Shown piece after piece: positions 45,692 to 54,361 of a stretch of DNA of 64,000 nucleotides. The stretch covers positions 1 through 64,000 of the forward strand of contig NZ_QWKP01000222.1 in assembly GCF_003470205.1 (NCBI RefSeq), written 5' to 3'. Position 1 is the first letter of the stretch, and each line of letters opens with the position of its first letter. This DNA comes from Cellulomonas rhizosphaerae (GTDB lineage Bacteria; Actinomycetota; Actinomycetes; Actinomycetales; Cellulomonadaceae). Under the pieces are notes generated by a model that was not told where the DNA came from, ran no database searches, and saw only the letters and a list, made by a program, of their open reading frames with translations. A program made the translations under genes and the position numbers.

Positions 45692-46474
45692 CTACGCGGC
45701 GAGCGGGAGCTCTTCGGCCGGTTCCCGCACCGACAGCCGGCGCACCACGCGCACGGCGCCGTACGCGACGCCGTAGACGGCCGCGCCGGCGATCGCGTCG
45801 AACAGGAAGTGGTTGCCGGTCGCGATGATCACGACGAGCGTGACCGACGGGAACGCGATCGCGAGGACCTTCTGCCATCGCACCTTGCTGACCGCGAACA
45901 CCGCGAGCCCGCACCACAGAGCCCAGCCGAAGTGCATCGAGGGCATCGCGGCGTACTCGTTGGAGACCCCGTGCCCGGAGTCGGCGGCACTGCGTCCCCA
46001 CGTCTCGAAGACCACGACGGTGTCGATGTAGCCGCCACCCGGCAGGAGGCGCGGCGGCGCCGCGGGGAACACCCAGTAGCTGACCAGGGCGAACATCGTC
46101 ATCACGACGAGGACGGAGCGGTGCACGACGTACTGCGCCGACGAGCGTCGCCACAGCCAGGCGAGCACGAAGATCGCCGACGGCAGGAACAGCGTGGCGT
46201 ACATGTAGTTCGCGACCGTGATGATCGCGGTGTGCTGCGCGAAGAAGTGGTTGATCCCGTGCTCGATGTCGAGGCCAAGGGCCTTCTCCACGTTGAGGAT
46301 GTCCCGCGAGTGCGCGTTCGCGACCCGGACCTTGTTGGGCGCGTGGTTGCGGATGATCGAGTAGACGACGTAGACGGCGACCATGATGGCCGCCTCACGG
46401 GCGAGCAGAGCGCTGCGCGCGCGGCTCATCACGCGCGGCCGCTGCTTCTCGACCGTGCCCGGGCCCGCCGTCAC
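45692..46474 (-). CDS. PAP2 / inositolphosphotransferase-like membrane protein
   Basis: 260 residues and about six membrane segments. Catalytic-type motifs are FPAAPPRLLPGGGYIDT, EYAAMPSMHFGWALWCG and TGNHFLFDAIAG, the PAP2_3 (Aur1/Ipt1-like) pattern of lipid phosphatases and phosphotransferases. It may act on phosphatidylinositol-type lipids. GTG 46474 was chosen because it overlaps the stop of a 25-codon ORF (GTGA); an in-frame ATG lies 15 codons later. The upstream open frame beyond that is not used. Confidence 0.85.
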   Translation of the reverse strand: MTAGPGTVEKQRPRVMSRARSALLAREAAIMVAVYVVYSIIRNHAPNKVRVANAHSRDILNVEKALGLDIEHGINHFFAQHTAIITVANYMYATLFLPSAIFVLAWLWRRSSAQYVVHRSVLVVMTMFALVSYWVFPAAPPRLLPGGGYIDTVVVFETWGRSAADSGHGVSNEYAAMPSMHFGWALWCGLAVFAVSKVRWQKVLAIAFPSVTLVVIIATGNHFLFDAIAGAAVYGVAYGAVRVVRRLSVREPAEELPLAA

Positions 46475-46548
46475 GTGAGCGGCACCTGGATGCGGGTGGT
46501 CCTCCTGCGCGCACGAGCCAGGCTCGGCGTGCGGAAGGTCAGGGGCAT
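46471..46548 (-). CDS. Possible 25-aa leader ORF coupled to the PAP2 gene
   Basis: ATG 46548 begins MPLTFRTPSLARARRRTTRI and its TGA overlaps the PAP2 GTG. CACAAT 6 nt upstream fits the leaderless-promoter spacing seen elsewhere. The peptide is basic and has no known relative; its value may lie in translational coupling. Confidence 0.4.
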   Translation of the reverse strand: MPLTFRTPSLARARRRTTRIQVPLT

Positions 46549-46752
46549 CCCTCGATTGTGGCACCTGTACAGCCCAAGCACCCGCATTTTCTCGGCGGGA
46601 TTCGGGCATCTCGTCGGTGATCTTGGGCACCACGTCGCAGGCCACGACGGTGCCGAAATGTCCCGCTGGACGAACTGGTCATCGAGCCTCACACTTGCGC
46701 TGCCCCTCTTGATGGTCCGGCCGCCGACGGCCGGGAAAGGACCCCCGCGGCC

Positions 46753-47544
46753 GTGTTGCGCACCGTGAGCTCTCATCTGTCCCTCGACGTGCGCACCCCA
46801 CTCGAGATGCACCTTGCCGTGGCGGTCGCCGACGGCTCCTACGACCTCTCCGAGGTCCTGACCGTCCGCCACGAGGACGGCATCCTCGACGTCCTCGAGG
46901 TCAAGACCGGGCACGGCGGGCGCATGCACCGCGTGCTGGCTCCCGCGGGCCGCGTCGTCGTCGACTACCACGCCACCGTGCACGGCCAGGCCGACCCGGC
47001 CTCCATCGAGGACCTCGACCTCATCGAGTTCCGCCGGCCGAGCCGGTACGCGGACTCCGACCGCCTGCTCTCGTTCGCGCGCGACCAGTTCGGCGGCCTC
47101 GAGGGCCGTGCGCTGCTCGACGCGGTCACCGACTGGGTGCACGGCCACGTCACCTACTTCAGCGGTGCGAGCCTGCCGACCGACGGTGCGACCGACACGC
47201 TGCTCAAGCGCCGCGGCGTGTGCCGCGACTTCGCGCACCTCGTGGTCGCGCTCGTGCGTGCGTGCGACGTCCCTGCCCGGCTCGCCTCGGTGTACGCGCC
47301 GGGGCTCAAGCCGATGGACTTCCACGCGGTCGCCGAGGCGTTCGTCGACGGGCAGTGGCAGGTGGTCGACGCGACCCGCCTGGCCCCCGTCGGCACGCTC
47401 CTGCGCATCGCGACCGGCCGGGACGCGACCGACACGGCGTTCCTCTCGTCCTACGGCGGCTCGCTGGTGCTCCGGTCGATGACGGTCACCGCGTCGGTCG
47501 ACGAGCAGCCGCCGGTGGTCGACGGCCCGACGCAGCTGCGCTGA
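46753..47544 (+). CDS. Transglutaminase-like protein
   Basis: 263 residues with the Cys-His-Asp triad of the transglutaminase fold: C157 (RRGVCRDFAHL), H191 (PMDFHAVAEAF) and D206 (WQVVDATRLAP). The N-terminal domain is of the bacterial transglutaminase-like type. In this phylum such proteins usually act as proteases or amidases on unknown cytoplasmic substrates. GTG 46753 has AAAGGA 11 nt upstream; GTG 46765 is an alternative. Confidence 0.87.
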   Translation: MLRTVSSHLSLDVRTPLEMHLAVAVADGSYDLSEVLTVRHEDGILDVLEVKTGHGGRMHRVLAPAGRVVVDYHATVHGQADPASIEDLDLIEFRRPSRYADSDRLLSFARDQFGGLEGRALLDAVTDWVHGHVTYFSGASLPTDGATDTLLKRRGVCRDFAHLVVALVRACDVPARLASVYAPGLKPMDFHAVAEAFVDGQWQVVDATRLAPVGTLLRIATGRDATDTAFLSSYGGSLVLRSMTVTASVDEQPPVVDGPTQLR

Positions 47545-47553
47545 GGTCCGCAC

Positions 47554-48843
47554 TCACGCCACCTTCGGCGAGACGTCCTGCCGGTCGGCGGACGACGAAC
47601 GACCCTTGGTGGCGTCCTGCACGACGCGCGCCCGCGTCTCGAGCAGGCGCGTGACGAGCTCCTGCGAGAAGCCGAACAGCAGCGCGAACACGGCGACCTG
47701 CGACGCGCTGGTCAGCGAGACGCCGGGCACCTCGCCGCTCTGGACGAGCATGACGCCGACGACGGCCGTGAGGCCGCCCAGCGGCACGCGGACCAGGCTC
47801 AGCGCGGGTGTGATCCGGTAGGGCGACGAGCCGGGACTGGCGCGCCGCATCGCGATGATCGCGGCGAGGGCACCGCCGAGGGCACCGAGGAACGCCACCA
47901 CCCCGGCGTCGCGCGACGTGGCGGTCGCTCCCCCACCGGGGCACAGCGTCCCGCCCCCTCCGCTCGGGCCGCACAGCGGCAGGTACTCCGGCCGCAGCGC
48001 GGCGGCGACGATCGTCAGCGCGAGCGCGAGGGCGGCGAGCATCGCCACGCGCAGGAGCCGGTTGCGCCAGTCGCGCAGGTTGCGGTGCTCGTCGTCGGCC
48101 AGCTCGAGCGACGCCTGCAGCGCCGCGGCGATGGTCTGGCGGTCCTCGGCCGTGGCCTGGTGTGCCGCGACCCGCTCGCCCAGCTCGGGCTCCTCGACCG
48201 CGAGCCGTAGCGGGTCGCCCTTGGTCAGTCGCATGATCGCTCGACGACGCGCGTCGACGAGCTGTCGCGGCAGGGCGGGGGTCTCGACGACGAGCGGGAG
48301 CGTGGCCTGGGCCAGGTGCGTGGCGTTCCACGCGGTCTCGATGCTCGTGCCGTTCCACCACTGCCAGCGCGGGAAGGGCGCCATCGAGGCGCGCCGCGCC
48401 GTGCCCAGGTGACGCTCGACCGCCGCGCGCGGGCCGGCCGGCAGGGGCGAGACCTGCGCGCTGATGTCCTCGACCCGGTGGCGGACCTCGACCTGCCAGG
48501 GGGCGACGTGCTCGCCGTGGTTCCACCAGCGGGCGGGCTCGGCCTCGTGCTCGTGCTCGTCGACCGCCGGCGGCTCGATGGTCACGTCGGGCGTGACTTG
48601 CACGTCGACGGCCGGCTCGGGCACGAGCGGCTCGATCGCGGGCTCCTCGGCCAGGATCGCGGCAGCCGTGGCTCCCCGCGTCGCGCGCGGGCTCATCGTC
48701 CGCGGCTGACGCCGCTTCCGGGCCGTCGCGGCGGCGGCCGGCCGGCCGGTCGCGCTCGCCACCGAGCGGGCGGACGCGACCCCGGCAGGCGGCTTCGCCT
48801 CCGTGGTGGACTTCTTGATCGATGGTGGTGTCTGCGCGACCAT
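47554..48843 (-). CDS. Hypothetical membrane protein, 429 aa
   Basis: No named family. A Lys/Ala-rich N-terminus and an acidic Pro/Glu stretch come first. A helical middle part follows (VDARRRAIMRLTKGDPLRLA and ALQASLELADDEHRNLRDW). At the C-terminus there are about four membrane segments enclosing a Gly-rich Cys loop (LCGPSGGGGTLCPGGG). ATG 48843 has AGGGG 7 nt upstream; the frame is open further upstream. Convergent with the transglutaminase gene. Confidence 0.7.
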   Translation of the reverse strand: MVAQTPPSIKKSTTEAKPPAGVASARSVASATGRPAAAATARKRRQPRTMSPRATRGATAAAILAEEPAIEPLVPEPAVDVQVTPDVTIEPPAVDEHEHEAEPARWWNHGEHVAPWQVEVRHRVEDISAQVSPLPAGPRAAVERHLGTARRASMAPFPRWQWWNGTSIETAWNATHLAQATLPLVVETPALPRQLVDARRRAIMRLTKGDPLRLAVEEPELGERVAAHQATAEDRQTIAAALQASLELADDEHRNLRDWRNRLLRVAMLAALALALTIVAAALRPEYLPLCGPSGGGGTLCPGGGATATSRDAGVVAFLGALGGALAAIIAMRRASPGSSPYRITPALSLVRVPLGGLTAVVGVMLVQSGEVPGVSLTSASQVAVFALLFGFSQELVTRLLETRARVVQDATKGRSSSADRQDVSPKVA

Positions 48844-48941
48844 CGCGCACCCCTGACCCCGCAGGTCGGCCTCGACGTGAGGCCCTGTCACCCGAAAGGA
48901 TGACGCCGACGGTCGTCAGATACCAGGGCTTTGGCCCCCGT

Positions 48942-50966
48942 TCACGCGCTCTCGCGCAGCATCCGCCGGCGGCCCTCGACTGCGACGAGCTCCGCGAAGG
49001 CCGCCGAGTACGCGGCCGGGTCGGCGGTCGCGTCCATGCGCTGCAGCGCGCCGCGCAGCTCGGCGATGTGCCGCGTGAAGCCCAGCTCCACGAGCCGCAG
49101 CACCACGCCGCGCACGTAGTCGGCCAGCGCCGCCGGGCGGTCCTCGGGCAGCGGGGCGACGGCGAGCTCGGTGACCAGGGGCGCCACGGCCATGGCGGCC
49201 TCCTCGATCACGGCACCGACCCACGCGGTCGCGTCGCCCGCGGCGGTCAGCGGCTGCGCGACGGCGAGGCCGCCCGCGGCACGGATCGCCTCGTGCACCG
49301 CGCGGTAGGCGGGGGCGGAGAATGCGTCGGCGGCGAGCTCGTCGAACTCGGTGGGGACCAGGTGCGGGGCCTGCAGGACCACCTCGAGCGCGGTGCGCTC
49401 CGTCTGGCCGACCGGGTCGCGTCGGTCGGGCACGGGCATGCGCGCGGGGCGCTCGGGCTGGCCGTCGTTCGTCGGGCGGCCGTCGTCGGACCGTCCCTGC
49501 GGGCGCCGGTCGTCGGGGCGTCCCTGCGGCCGGCGCTCGTCGGGGCGTCCCTGCTGGCGGCTCTGGCCGCCGCGGTCGTCGGGCCGACGCGCCTGCGCGG
49601 GAGCTCGCGACGCATCCGTGACCGCACGACGCACGCTGTCCTGGTCCTCGATGCCGAGCCAGCCGGCGAGCAGGCGCGTGTACTCGGGGCGCAGCGCGGC
49701 GTCACGGATGCCGGCCACGACCGGGGCGGCGGCGCGCAGCGCACCGACGCGGCCCTCGGCGGTCGCGAGGTCGTAGGTGGCGAGGGTGGAGCGGATGACG
49801 AACTCGTACAGCGGCTGGCGGCCCGCGACGAGCGCACGCACCGCGTCGGGGCCCTTGGCCTGGCGCAGCTCGCACGGGTCCATGCCGGACGGCTCGACCG
49901 CGACGAACGTCTGCGCCGAGAAGCTCTGGTCCTCGCCGAACGCGCGCAGCGCAGCCTTCTGACCTGCGGCGTCGCCGTCGAACGTGAAGATGATCTCGCC
50001 GCCGACCGACGTGCCGGACGCGAGCTGGACCCCGCCGCTCCCGCCGCTGTCCCCCACCAGGCGGCGCACGATGCGCGCGTGGTCGGAGCCGAACGCCGTA
50101 CCGCAGGTCGCGACCGCGGAGCCGATGCCGGAGAGCTGCATCGCCATCACGTCGGTGTAGCCCTCGACCACGACGACGCGCTTGTCGCGCTGCATGTCGC
50201 GCTTGGCCAGGTCCAGGCCGTAGAGCACGTGGGACTTGCGGTAGAGCGGCGTCTCGGGCGTGTTGAGGTACTTGGGGCCCTGGTCCTCCTCGAAGAGGCG
50301 GCGCGCGCCGAAGCCGACCGTCTCCCCCGTGACCTCGCGGATGGGCCACACCAGGCGGCCGCGGAACCGGTCGTAGATGCCGCGCTGCCCCTGGCTGACC
50401 AGGCCCGACGCGGTCAGCTCGGCCTCGGTGAACCCGCGTCCGCGCAGGTGGCGCAGCAGCGAGTCCCAGCCCTGCGGCGCGAACCCGACGCCGAAGTGCT
50501 CCGCCGCGGAACGGTCGAAACCGCGCTCGGCGAGGAACGTGCGGCCCGCGGCGGCACCGGGCGAGGCGAGCTGCTCGCGGAAGTAGGTCTCGGCGACCGC
50601 GTGCGCCTCGATGAGGCGGCGGCGCTTGCCGGGCTCGTCGCCCGGCCGCGGCGCGCCGCCCTCCTCGTAGCGCAGCTGGATCCCGACGCGCGAGGCCAGG
50701 TACTCGACCGCCTCGGTGAAGCCGAGGCCGTCGACCTGCTGCACGAACGAGATGACGTCGCCGCCCTCGCCGCAGCCGAAGCAGTGGTAGCGGCCGACCT
50801 GCGGACGCACGTGGAAGGAGGGGGAACGCTCGTCGTGGAAGGGGCACAGGCCCTTGAGCGAGCCGACGCCGGCGGGCTTGAGGGTGACGTGCGCGCCGAC
50901 GATCTCCTCGATGCGCGCACGCTCGCGGACTGCCTCCACGTCCTCCCGTCGGATGCGTCCCGCCAC
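48942..50966 (-). CDS. dnaG: DNA primase
   Basis: Makes RNA primers for replication. 674 residues: a CHC2 zinc domain (CPFHDERSPSFH and YHCFGCGEGGD), the catalytic core with EGYTDVMA, and a C-terminal helicase-binding domain. Between core and C-domain (about 455-515) lies an unusual linker of Arg/Asp/Gln/Gly repeats (RRPQGRPDD units). GTG 50966 lies 7 nt after TAGACT, so the mRNA is probably leaderless. It does not share a macromolecular operon with rpsU or rpoD here. Confidence 0.95.
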   Translation of the reverse strand: MAGRIRREDVEAVRERARIEEIVGAHVTLKPAGVGSLKGLCPFHDERSPSFHVRPQVGRYHCFGCGEGGDVISFVQQVDGLGFTEAVEYLASRVGIQLRYEEGGAPRPGDEPGKRRRLIEAHAVAETYFREQLASPGAAAGRTFLAERGFDRSAAEHFGVGFAPQGWDSLLRHLRGRGFTEAELTASGLVSQGQRGIYDRFRGRLVWPIREVTGETVGFGARRLFEEDQGPKYLNTPETPLYRKSHVLYGLDLAKRDMQRDKRVVVVEGYTDVMAMQLSGIGSAVATCGTAFGSDHARIVRRLVGDSGGSGGVQLASGTSVGGEIIFTFDGDAAGQKAALRAFGEDQSFSAQTFVAVEPSGMDPCELRQAKGPDAVRALVAGRQPLYEFVIRSTLATYDLATAEGRVGALRAAAPVVAGIRDAALRPEYTRLLAGWLGIEDQDSVRRAVTDASRAPAQARRPDDRGGQSRQQGRPDERRPQGRPDDRRPQGRSDDGRPTNDGQPERPARMPVPDRRDPVGQTERTALEVVLQAPHLVPTEFDELAADAFSAPAYRAVHEAIRAAGGLAVAQPLTAAGDATAWVGAVIEEAAMAVAPLVTELAVAPLPEDRPAALADYVRGVVLRLVELGFTRHIAELRGALQRMDATADPAAYSAAFAELVAVEGRRRMLRESA
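49470..49575 (-). repeat. Tandem 27-bp repeats inside dnaG
   Basis: About three consecutive units, each with GTCCCTGC followed by a GGCG-rich part on the plus strand. They encode RRPQGRPDD-type nine-residue repeats in the linker before the helicase-binding domain. Confidence 0.7.
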
Positions 50967-50973
50967 GGCCCGA

Positions 50974-50979
50974 AGTCTA
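50974..50979 (-). promoter_or_regulatory. -10 box of leaderless dnaG promoter
   Basis: TAGACT on the minus strand, 7 nt before GTG 50966. Confidence 0.6.
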
Positions 50980-51091
50980 GGCCGGATCAGCCCGCGCTCG
51001 GTCCCCGCGCGACCCCATCCACCCGTCCGCCCCGCAGCTCACCGAGCGCTGGAGAAACGGCGCACTGCGCTCGGGCCGCCCGGCGGCGTCC

Positions 51092-51162
51092 GTGGTTGCA
51101 GCCTTCGTTGCACGACACGCCGTAGTTCCCGCGGCGTGTCGTTCAACCACCCCTGCAACCAC
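51092..51162. repeat. Dispersed palindrome family, copy 4 (composite)
   Basis: Inner arms TTCGTTGCACGACACGCCG (51104-51122) and CGGCGTGTCGTTCAACCAC (51132-51150), 9-nt loop. Outer arms GTGGTTGCAG (51092-51101) and CTGCAACCAC (51153-51162) repeat the arm sequence of copy 3. It lies between the tandem genes dgt and dnaG, about 47 nt past the dgt stop. Confidence 0.88.
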
Positions 51163-51208
51163 GAGCGGGGCTCAGCGGGTCGGCGCGAACCCCGTCGCGC
51201 GCGGAGGG

Positions 51209-52495
51209 TCAGTGGCGTGGGGGGTGGACCAGGCGGGCGTGGAGGTCGGCGGCGGAGACGTCCGTGAGGGACGCCACCTGGTCGACGACCACGCGGAGCC
51301 GGGCGGCGTCGTTGGCGGCCGCCTGCCAGTCCGCGGCAAACGGCGGCTCGAGCGCGAGCGGCGCGCGGTCGGACAGCACGCGCACGAGGTCGGTGAGCAT
51401 CTCGCGCTGCCGGTGGTACAGCGGTTCGAGCTCGCGCGGCGCCATCACGTACGCGACGGCGAGGCCCTTGAGCACGAGGATCTCGGCGAGCGTCTCGTGC
51501 GGGACGACGAGCTCGGCCGCGTACCGGGTGAGCGGGCCGGGGCCGTAGCGCTCGCGAGTCGCGAGCTGCGAGGCCTTGGCGAAGCGGCCGATGAGCTGGC
51601 TCGTCGCGTCCTTGAGCATCGCGAGCGCGCCCCGGGACCCGTCGAACCCGGGCCGCCACAGCTGCGCGCGGACCAGGCGGTCCATCGCGTCGCGCAGCTC
51701 GGCATCGCTGACCGCGTCGCCGTACCAGGTGCTCACGGCCTCGACCACGCGGTCGCGCTCGTCGGGCTGCGTGAGGACCTCGAGGTCGAGGCGCGCACCG
51801 ACGACCGCGTCCTCGACGTCGTGGACCGAGTAGGAGATGTCGTCGGCCAGGTCCATGACCTGCGCCTCGAGACACTTCCGGCCCTCGGGTGCGTCGTGCC
51901 GCAGCCACTCGAACACCGGAAGGTCGTCCTCGTAGACGCCGAACTTGTGCGTGGGCCGCCCGCTCGCCGCGCTGACCGGACCCTGCAGGTGGCGCCACGG
52001 GTACTTCACCGAGGCGTCGAGCGACGCGCGCGTGAGGTTGAGGCCCACCGCGGTGCCGTCGGGCGCGACGACCTTGGGCTCGAGGCGGGTCAGCAGCCGG
52101 AGCGTCTGGGCGTTGCCCTCGAACCCGCCGATCCCCCGGGCCAGCTCGGCCAGCGCGCGCTCTCCGTTGTGGCCGAACGGCGGGTGCCCGAGGTCGTGCG
52201 CGAGGCACGCGGTGTCGACGACGTCGGGGTCGCAGCCCAGCGCCTTGCCGATCTCGCGGCCCACCTGCGCGACCTCGAGCGTGTGCGTCAGGCGCGTGCG
52301 CACGAAGTCGTCCGACGAGGGGCCGAGCACCTGCGTCTTGGCGCCCAGCCGGCGCAGCGCGGACGAGTGCACCAGGCGTGCCCGGTCGCGCTCGAAGGCG
52401 GTCCGGGCGCGCGACTTGGAGCCTTCGGTGACCCACCGCTCGCGGTCGGCGTCGACGTAGCCGTCCAGGTCGAGGGTCTCGTCGAGCGCGGTCAC
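51209..52495 (-). CDS. dgt: Deoxyguanosinetriphosphate triphosphohydrolase-like protein
   Basis: Hydrolyses dGTP (or other dNTPs) to nucleoside and triphosphate. 428 residues of the HD superfamily: RTRLTHTLEVAQVGREI, then CLAHDLGHPPFGHNGERAL, and VMDLADDISYSVHDVEDA. The position before dnaG is conserved in actinobacteria. GTG 52495 lies 7 nt after TAGGCT. Confidence 0.95.
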   Translation of the reverse strand: MTALDETLDLDGYVDADRERWVTEGSKSRARTAFERDRARLVHSSALRRLGAKTQVLGPSSDDFVRTRLTHTLEVAQVGREIGKALGCDPDVVDTACLAHDLGHPPFGHNGERALAELARGIGGFEGNAQTLRLLTRLEPKVVAPDGTAVGLNLTRASLDASVKYPWRHLQGPVSAASGRPTHKFGVYEDDLPVFEWLRHDAPEGRKCLEAQVMDLADDISYSVHDVEDAVVGARLDLEVLTQPDERDRVVEAVSTWYGDAVSDAELRDAMDRLVRAQLWRPGFDGSRGALAMLKDATSQLIGRFAKASQLATRERYGPGPLTRYAAELVVPHETLAEILVLKGLAVAYVMAPRELEPLYHRQREMLTDLVRVLSDRAPLALEPPFAADWQAAANDAARLRVVVDQVASLTDVSAADLHARLVHPPRH

Positions 52496-52502
52496 GTCGC
52501 CC

Positions 52503-52508
52503 AGCCTA
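52503..52508 (-). promoter_or_regulatory. -10 box of leaderless dgt promoter
   Basis: TAGGCT on the minus strand, 7 nt before GTG 52495. Confidence 0.6.
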
Positions 52509-52531
52509 ACGACGCGCCCCGACGTCGGCCG

Positions 52532-54361
52532 TCAGGCCAGCCGCCAGACCTGCGCGGTCGGTCCCGATCCGGGCAGCACGAGGTCGGCACCGAGCGACGC
52601 ACCGCCGTAGAGGTTCACCGGCTCGGAGGACGCGAGCCAGGCCGGCAGGGCGGCCCCGGACCACGGCGCGCGGGCCAGCAGCACGAGCACCCGCTCGTCG
52701 GCGGTCTCGCGAAGGAAGGCCACCGCGTCGTCCTCGACGACCACCCAGCGCAGCCCGCCGTCGCGCAGCGCGCGCGACGAGCGCCGCAGCGCGATCAGCT
52801 CGCGGTAGGTCGAGAAGGTCGAGGCGTCCCAGCCCGGTCCGCCGTCCGCGTCGATCGCGTCCCACGGCATCGGCACGCGCGCGTGCTCGCCGTTGACGCC
52901 GGTGGCGCCGCCCTCGTCGCCCGCGAACAGCACGGGCGTGCCGGGGTACGTGAACAGCAGCGCGGCCGCGACCTCCTGCATCGCCGCGGAGCCGACGACC
53001 GTCCGCAGCCGGGCGGTGTCGTGCGAGGCGAGCATGTTCCACTGGTGGCGGGTCACGGCCCACGGCACGGTCGCGTCGAAGTCGCGCATCGTCGCGACCA
53101 TGGATGCGCCGCTGTGGCGCGGGACCGGCACGGGCATGCCCATGAACGAGGCCGACGTGCCGGCAGCAGCGAGCCAGGTCCAGGCGGGACGCGTGAAGGC
53201 TGAGTAGTTCATGTTCACGTGCCAGCCGCCCACGGCCAGGTCGGCCGCCGCGTCGTGGAAGTGCTCGCTGACGAGCACCGCGGACGGGTTGAGGTCGCGC
53301 ATCGTCGCGCGGATCTCGCGCGCGATCTCGTGCGTGAAGTCGTCGGCCGCGTACCGCCCCGTCATGTTGGCGACGTCGATGCGCCAGCCGTCGAGGCTGA
53401 ACGGTGGCACGAGCCAGCGCCCGATCACGGACGAGGGACCGCGCACCATGCGCTCGGCGAGGTGCGGCGCATTGTAGTTGAGCTTGGGCAGGGACGCGTG
53501 CTCGAGCCAGCCGACGTATCCCGGCTCGGTCGAGGTCCAGTAGTAGAACCCGGCCTCCTCGCTCGACCGGTCCGCCTGGGCGCGCGCGAACCACTCGTGG
53601 CCCGCGCCCGTGTGGTTGGTGGTGAAGTCGCCCATCAGGCGCAGCCCGCGGGCGTGCACCGCGGTCGAGAGCGAGGCGAGGGCGTCGTCGCCGCCGAGCA
53701 GCGGGTCGACGGAGTCGAACGTGCTCGCGTCGTAGCGGTGGTTGGAGCGGCCCGGGAAGATCGGCGTCAGGTACAGCGTGTCGACGCCGAGCCGCTCGAG
53801 GTGGTCCAGGTGCTGCTCGATGCCGCGCAGGTCGCCCCCGTAGAGCTGCTGCGCCACGCCGTGGCCGGCCGCGATGGGCTCGTCGGCCCAGTCCGCCGGG
53901 AGGGCCCAGTCCGGCAGCGGGCCATGGTCGTCGCCCGAGCGCGCGAACCGGTCCGGGAACACCTGGTAGACGACCGCGTCGTCCATCCACTCGGGTGCCG
54001 GCTCGTGCACCGTGATCCGGAAGTCGGCCGCGTCGGGCACGTCGCGGTCGAAGACCCCTCGCCCGTTGACCCAGCGGTAGCCGTCCGGCTCGTCGAGCAG
54101 GAACCGGTAGGACGCCACCGGGTTGTGCACCGGCAGGTCGGCGACGTACCAGCGCTCGTGCTCGTCGGACCGCTCGAGGCGGGCCGGCGAGAGGCGCGGT
54201 TCGCCGTCGCGCACGGCGCGCAGCCAGACGGCCGTCTCGGGGTTGTCGGCGGGCACGCGCAGGCGGACCGGGACGACGTCGCCGAGCCGTGGCGTGGCGC
54301 GCGGGACGTACAGCTCGGAGCCGTCGTGGTGCGGGCCGAGCTGCCGGAGCGGTGCGCTCAT
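52532..54361 (-). CDS. Cytoplasmic GH13 enzyme (maltodextrin glucosidase / cyclomaltodextrinase type)
   Basis: 609 residues without signal peptide. An N-terminal beta domain (residues about 1-125, CBM34-like) precedes the GH13 barrel. The triad is D329 (DGWRIDVAN), E366 (VLVSEHFHD) and D448 (LASHDTARL). It probably cleaves imported maltodextrins to glucose and maltose. ATG 54361 overlaps the malG stop (ATGA), making it the last gene of the malEFG group. The open frame running into malG is not used. Confidence 0.9.
   Translation of the reverse strand: MSAPLRQLGPHHDGSELYVPRATPRLGDVVPVRLRVPADNPETAVWLRAVRDGEPRLSPARLERSDEHERWYVADLPVHNPVASYRFLLDEPDGYRWVNGRGVFDRDVPDAADFRITVHEPAPEWMDDAVVYQVFPDRFARSGDDHGPLPDWALPADWADEPIAAGHGVAQQLYGGDLRGIEQHLDHLERLGVDTLYLTPIFPGRSNHRYDASTFDSVDPLLGGDDALASLSTAVHARGLRLMGDFTTNHTGAGHEWFARAQADRSSEEAGFYYWTSTEPGYVGWLEHASLPKLNYNAPHLAERMVRGPSSVIGRWLVPPFSLDGWRIDVANMTGRYAADDFTHEIAREIRATMRDLNPSAVLVSEHFHDAAADLAVGGWHVNMNYSAFTRPAWTWLAAAGTSASFMGMPVPVPRHSGASMVATMRDFDATVPWAVTRHQWNMLASHDTARLRTVVGSAAMQEVAAALLFTYPGTPVLFAGDEGGATGVNGEHARVPMPWDAIDADGGPGWDASTFSTYRELIALRRSSRALRDGGLRWVVVEDDAVAFLRETADERVLVLLARAPWSGAALPAWLASSEPVNLYGGASLGADLVLPGSGPTAQVWRLA

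Noticed and set aside
47486-48850. 454-codon minus-strand frame overlapping the 429-aa membrane protein
   Set aside because: Composition is Arg/Gly-rich nonsense; the other frame has membrane segments, normal composition and a ribosome-binding site.
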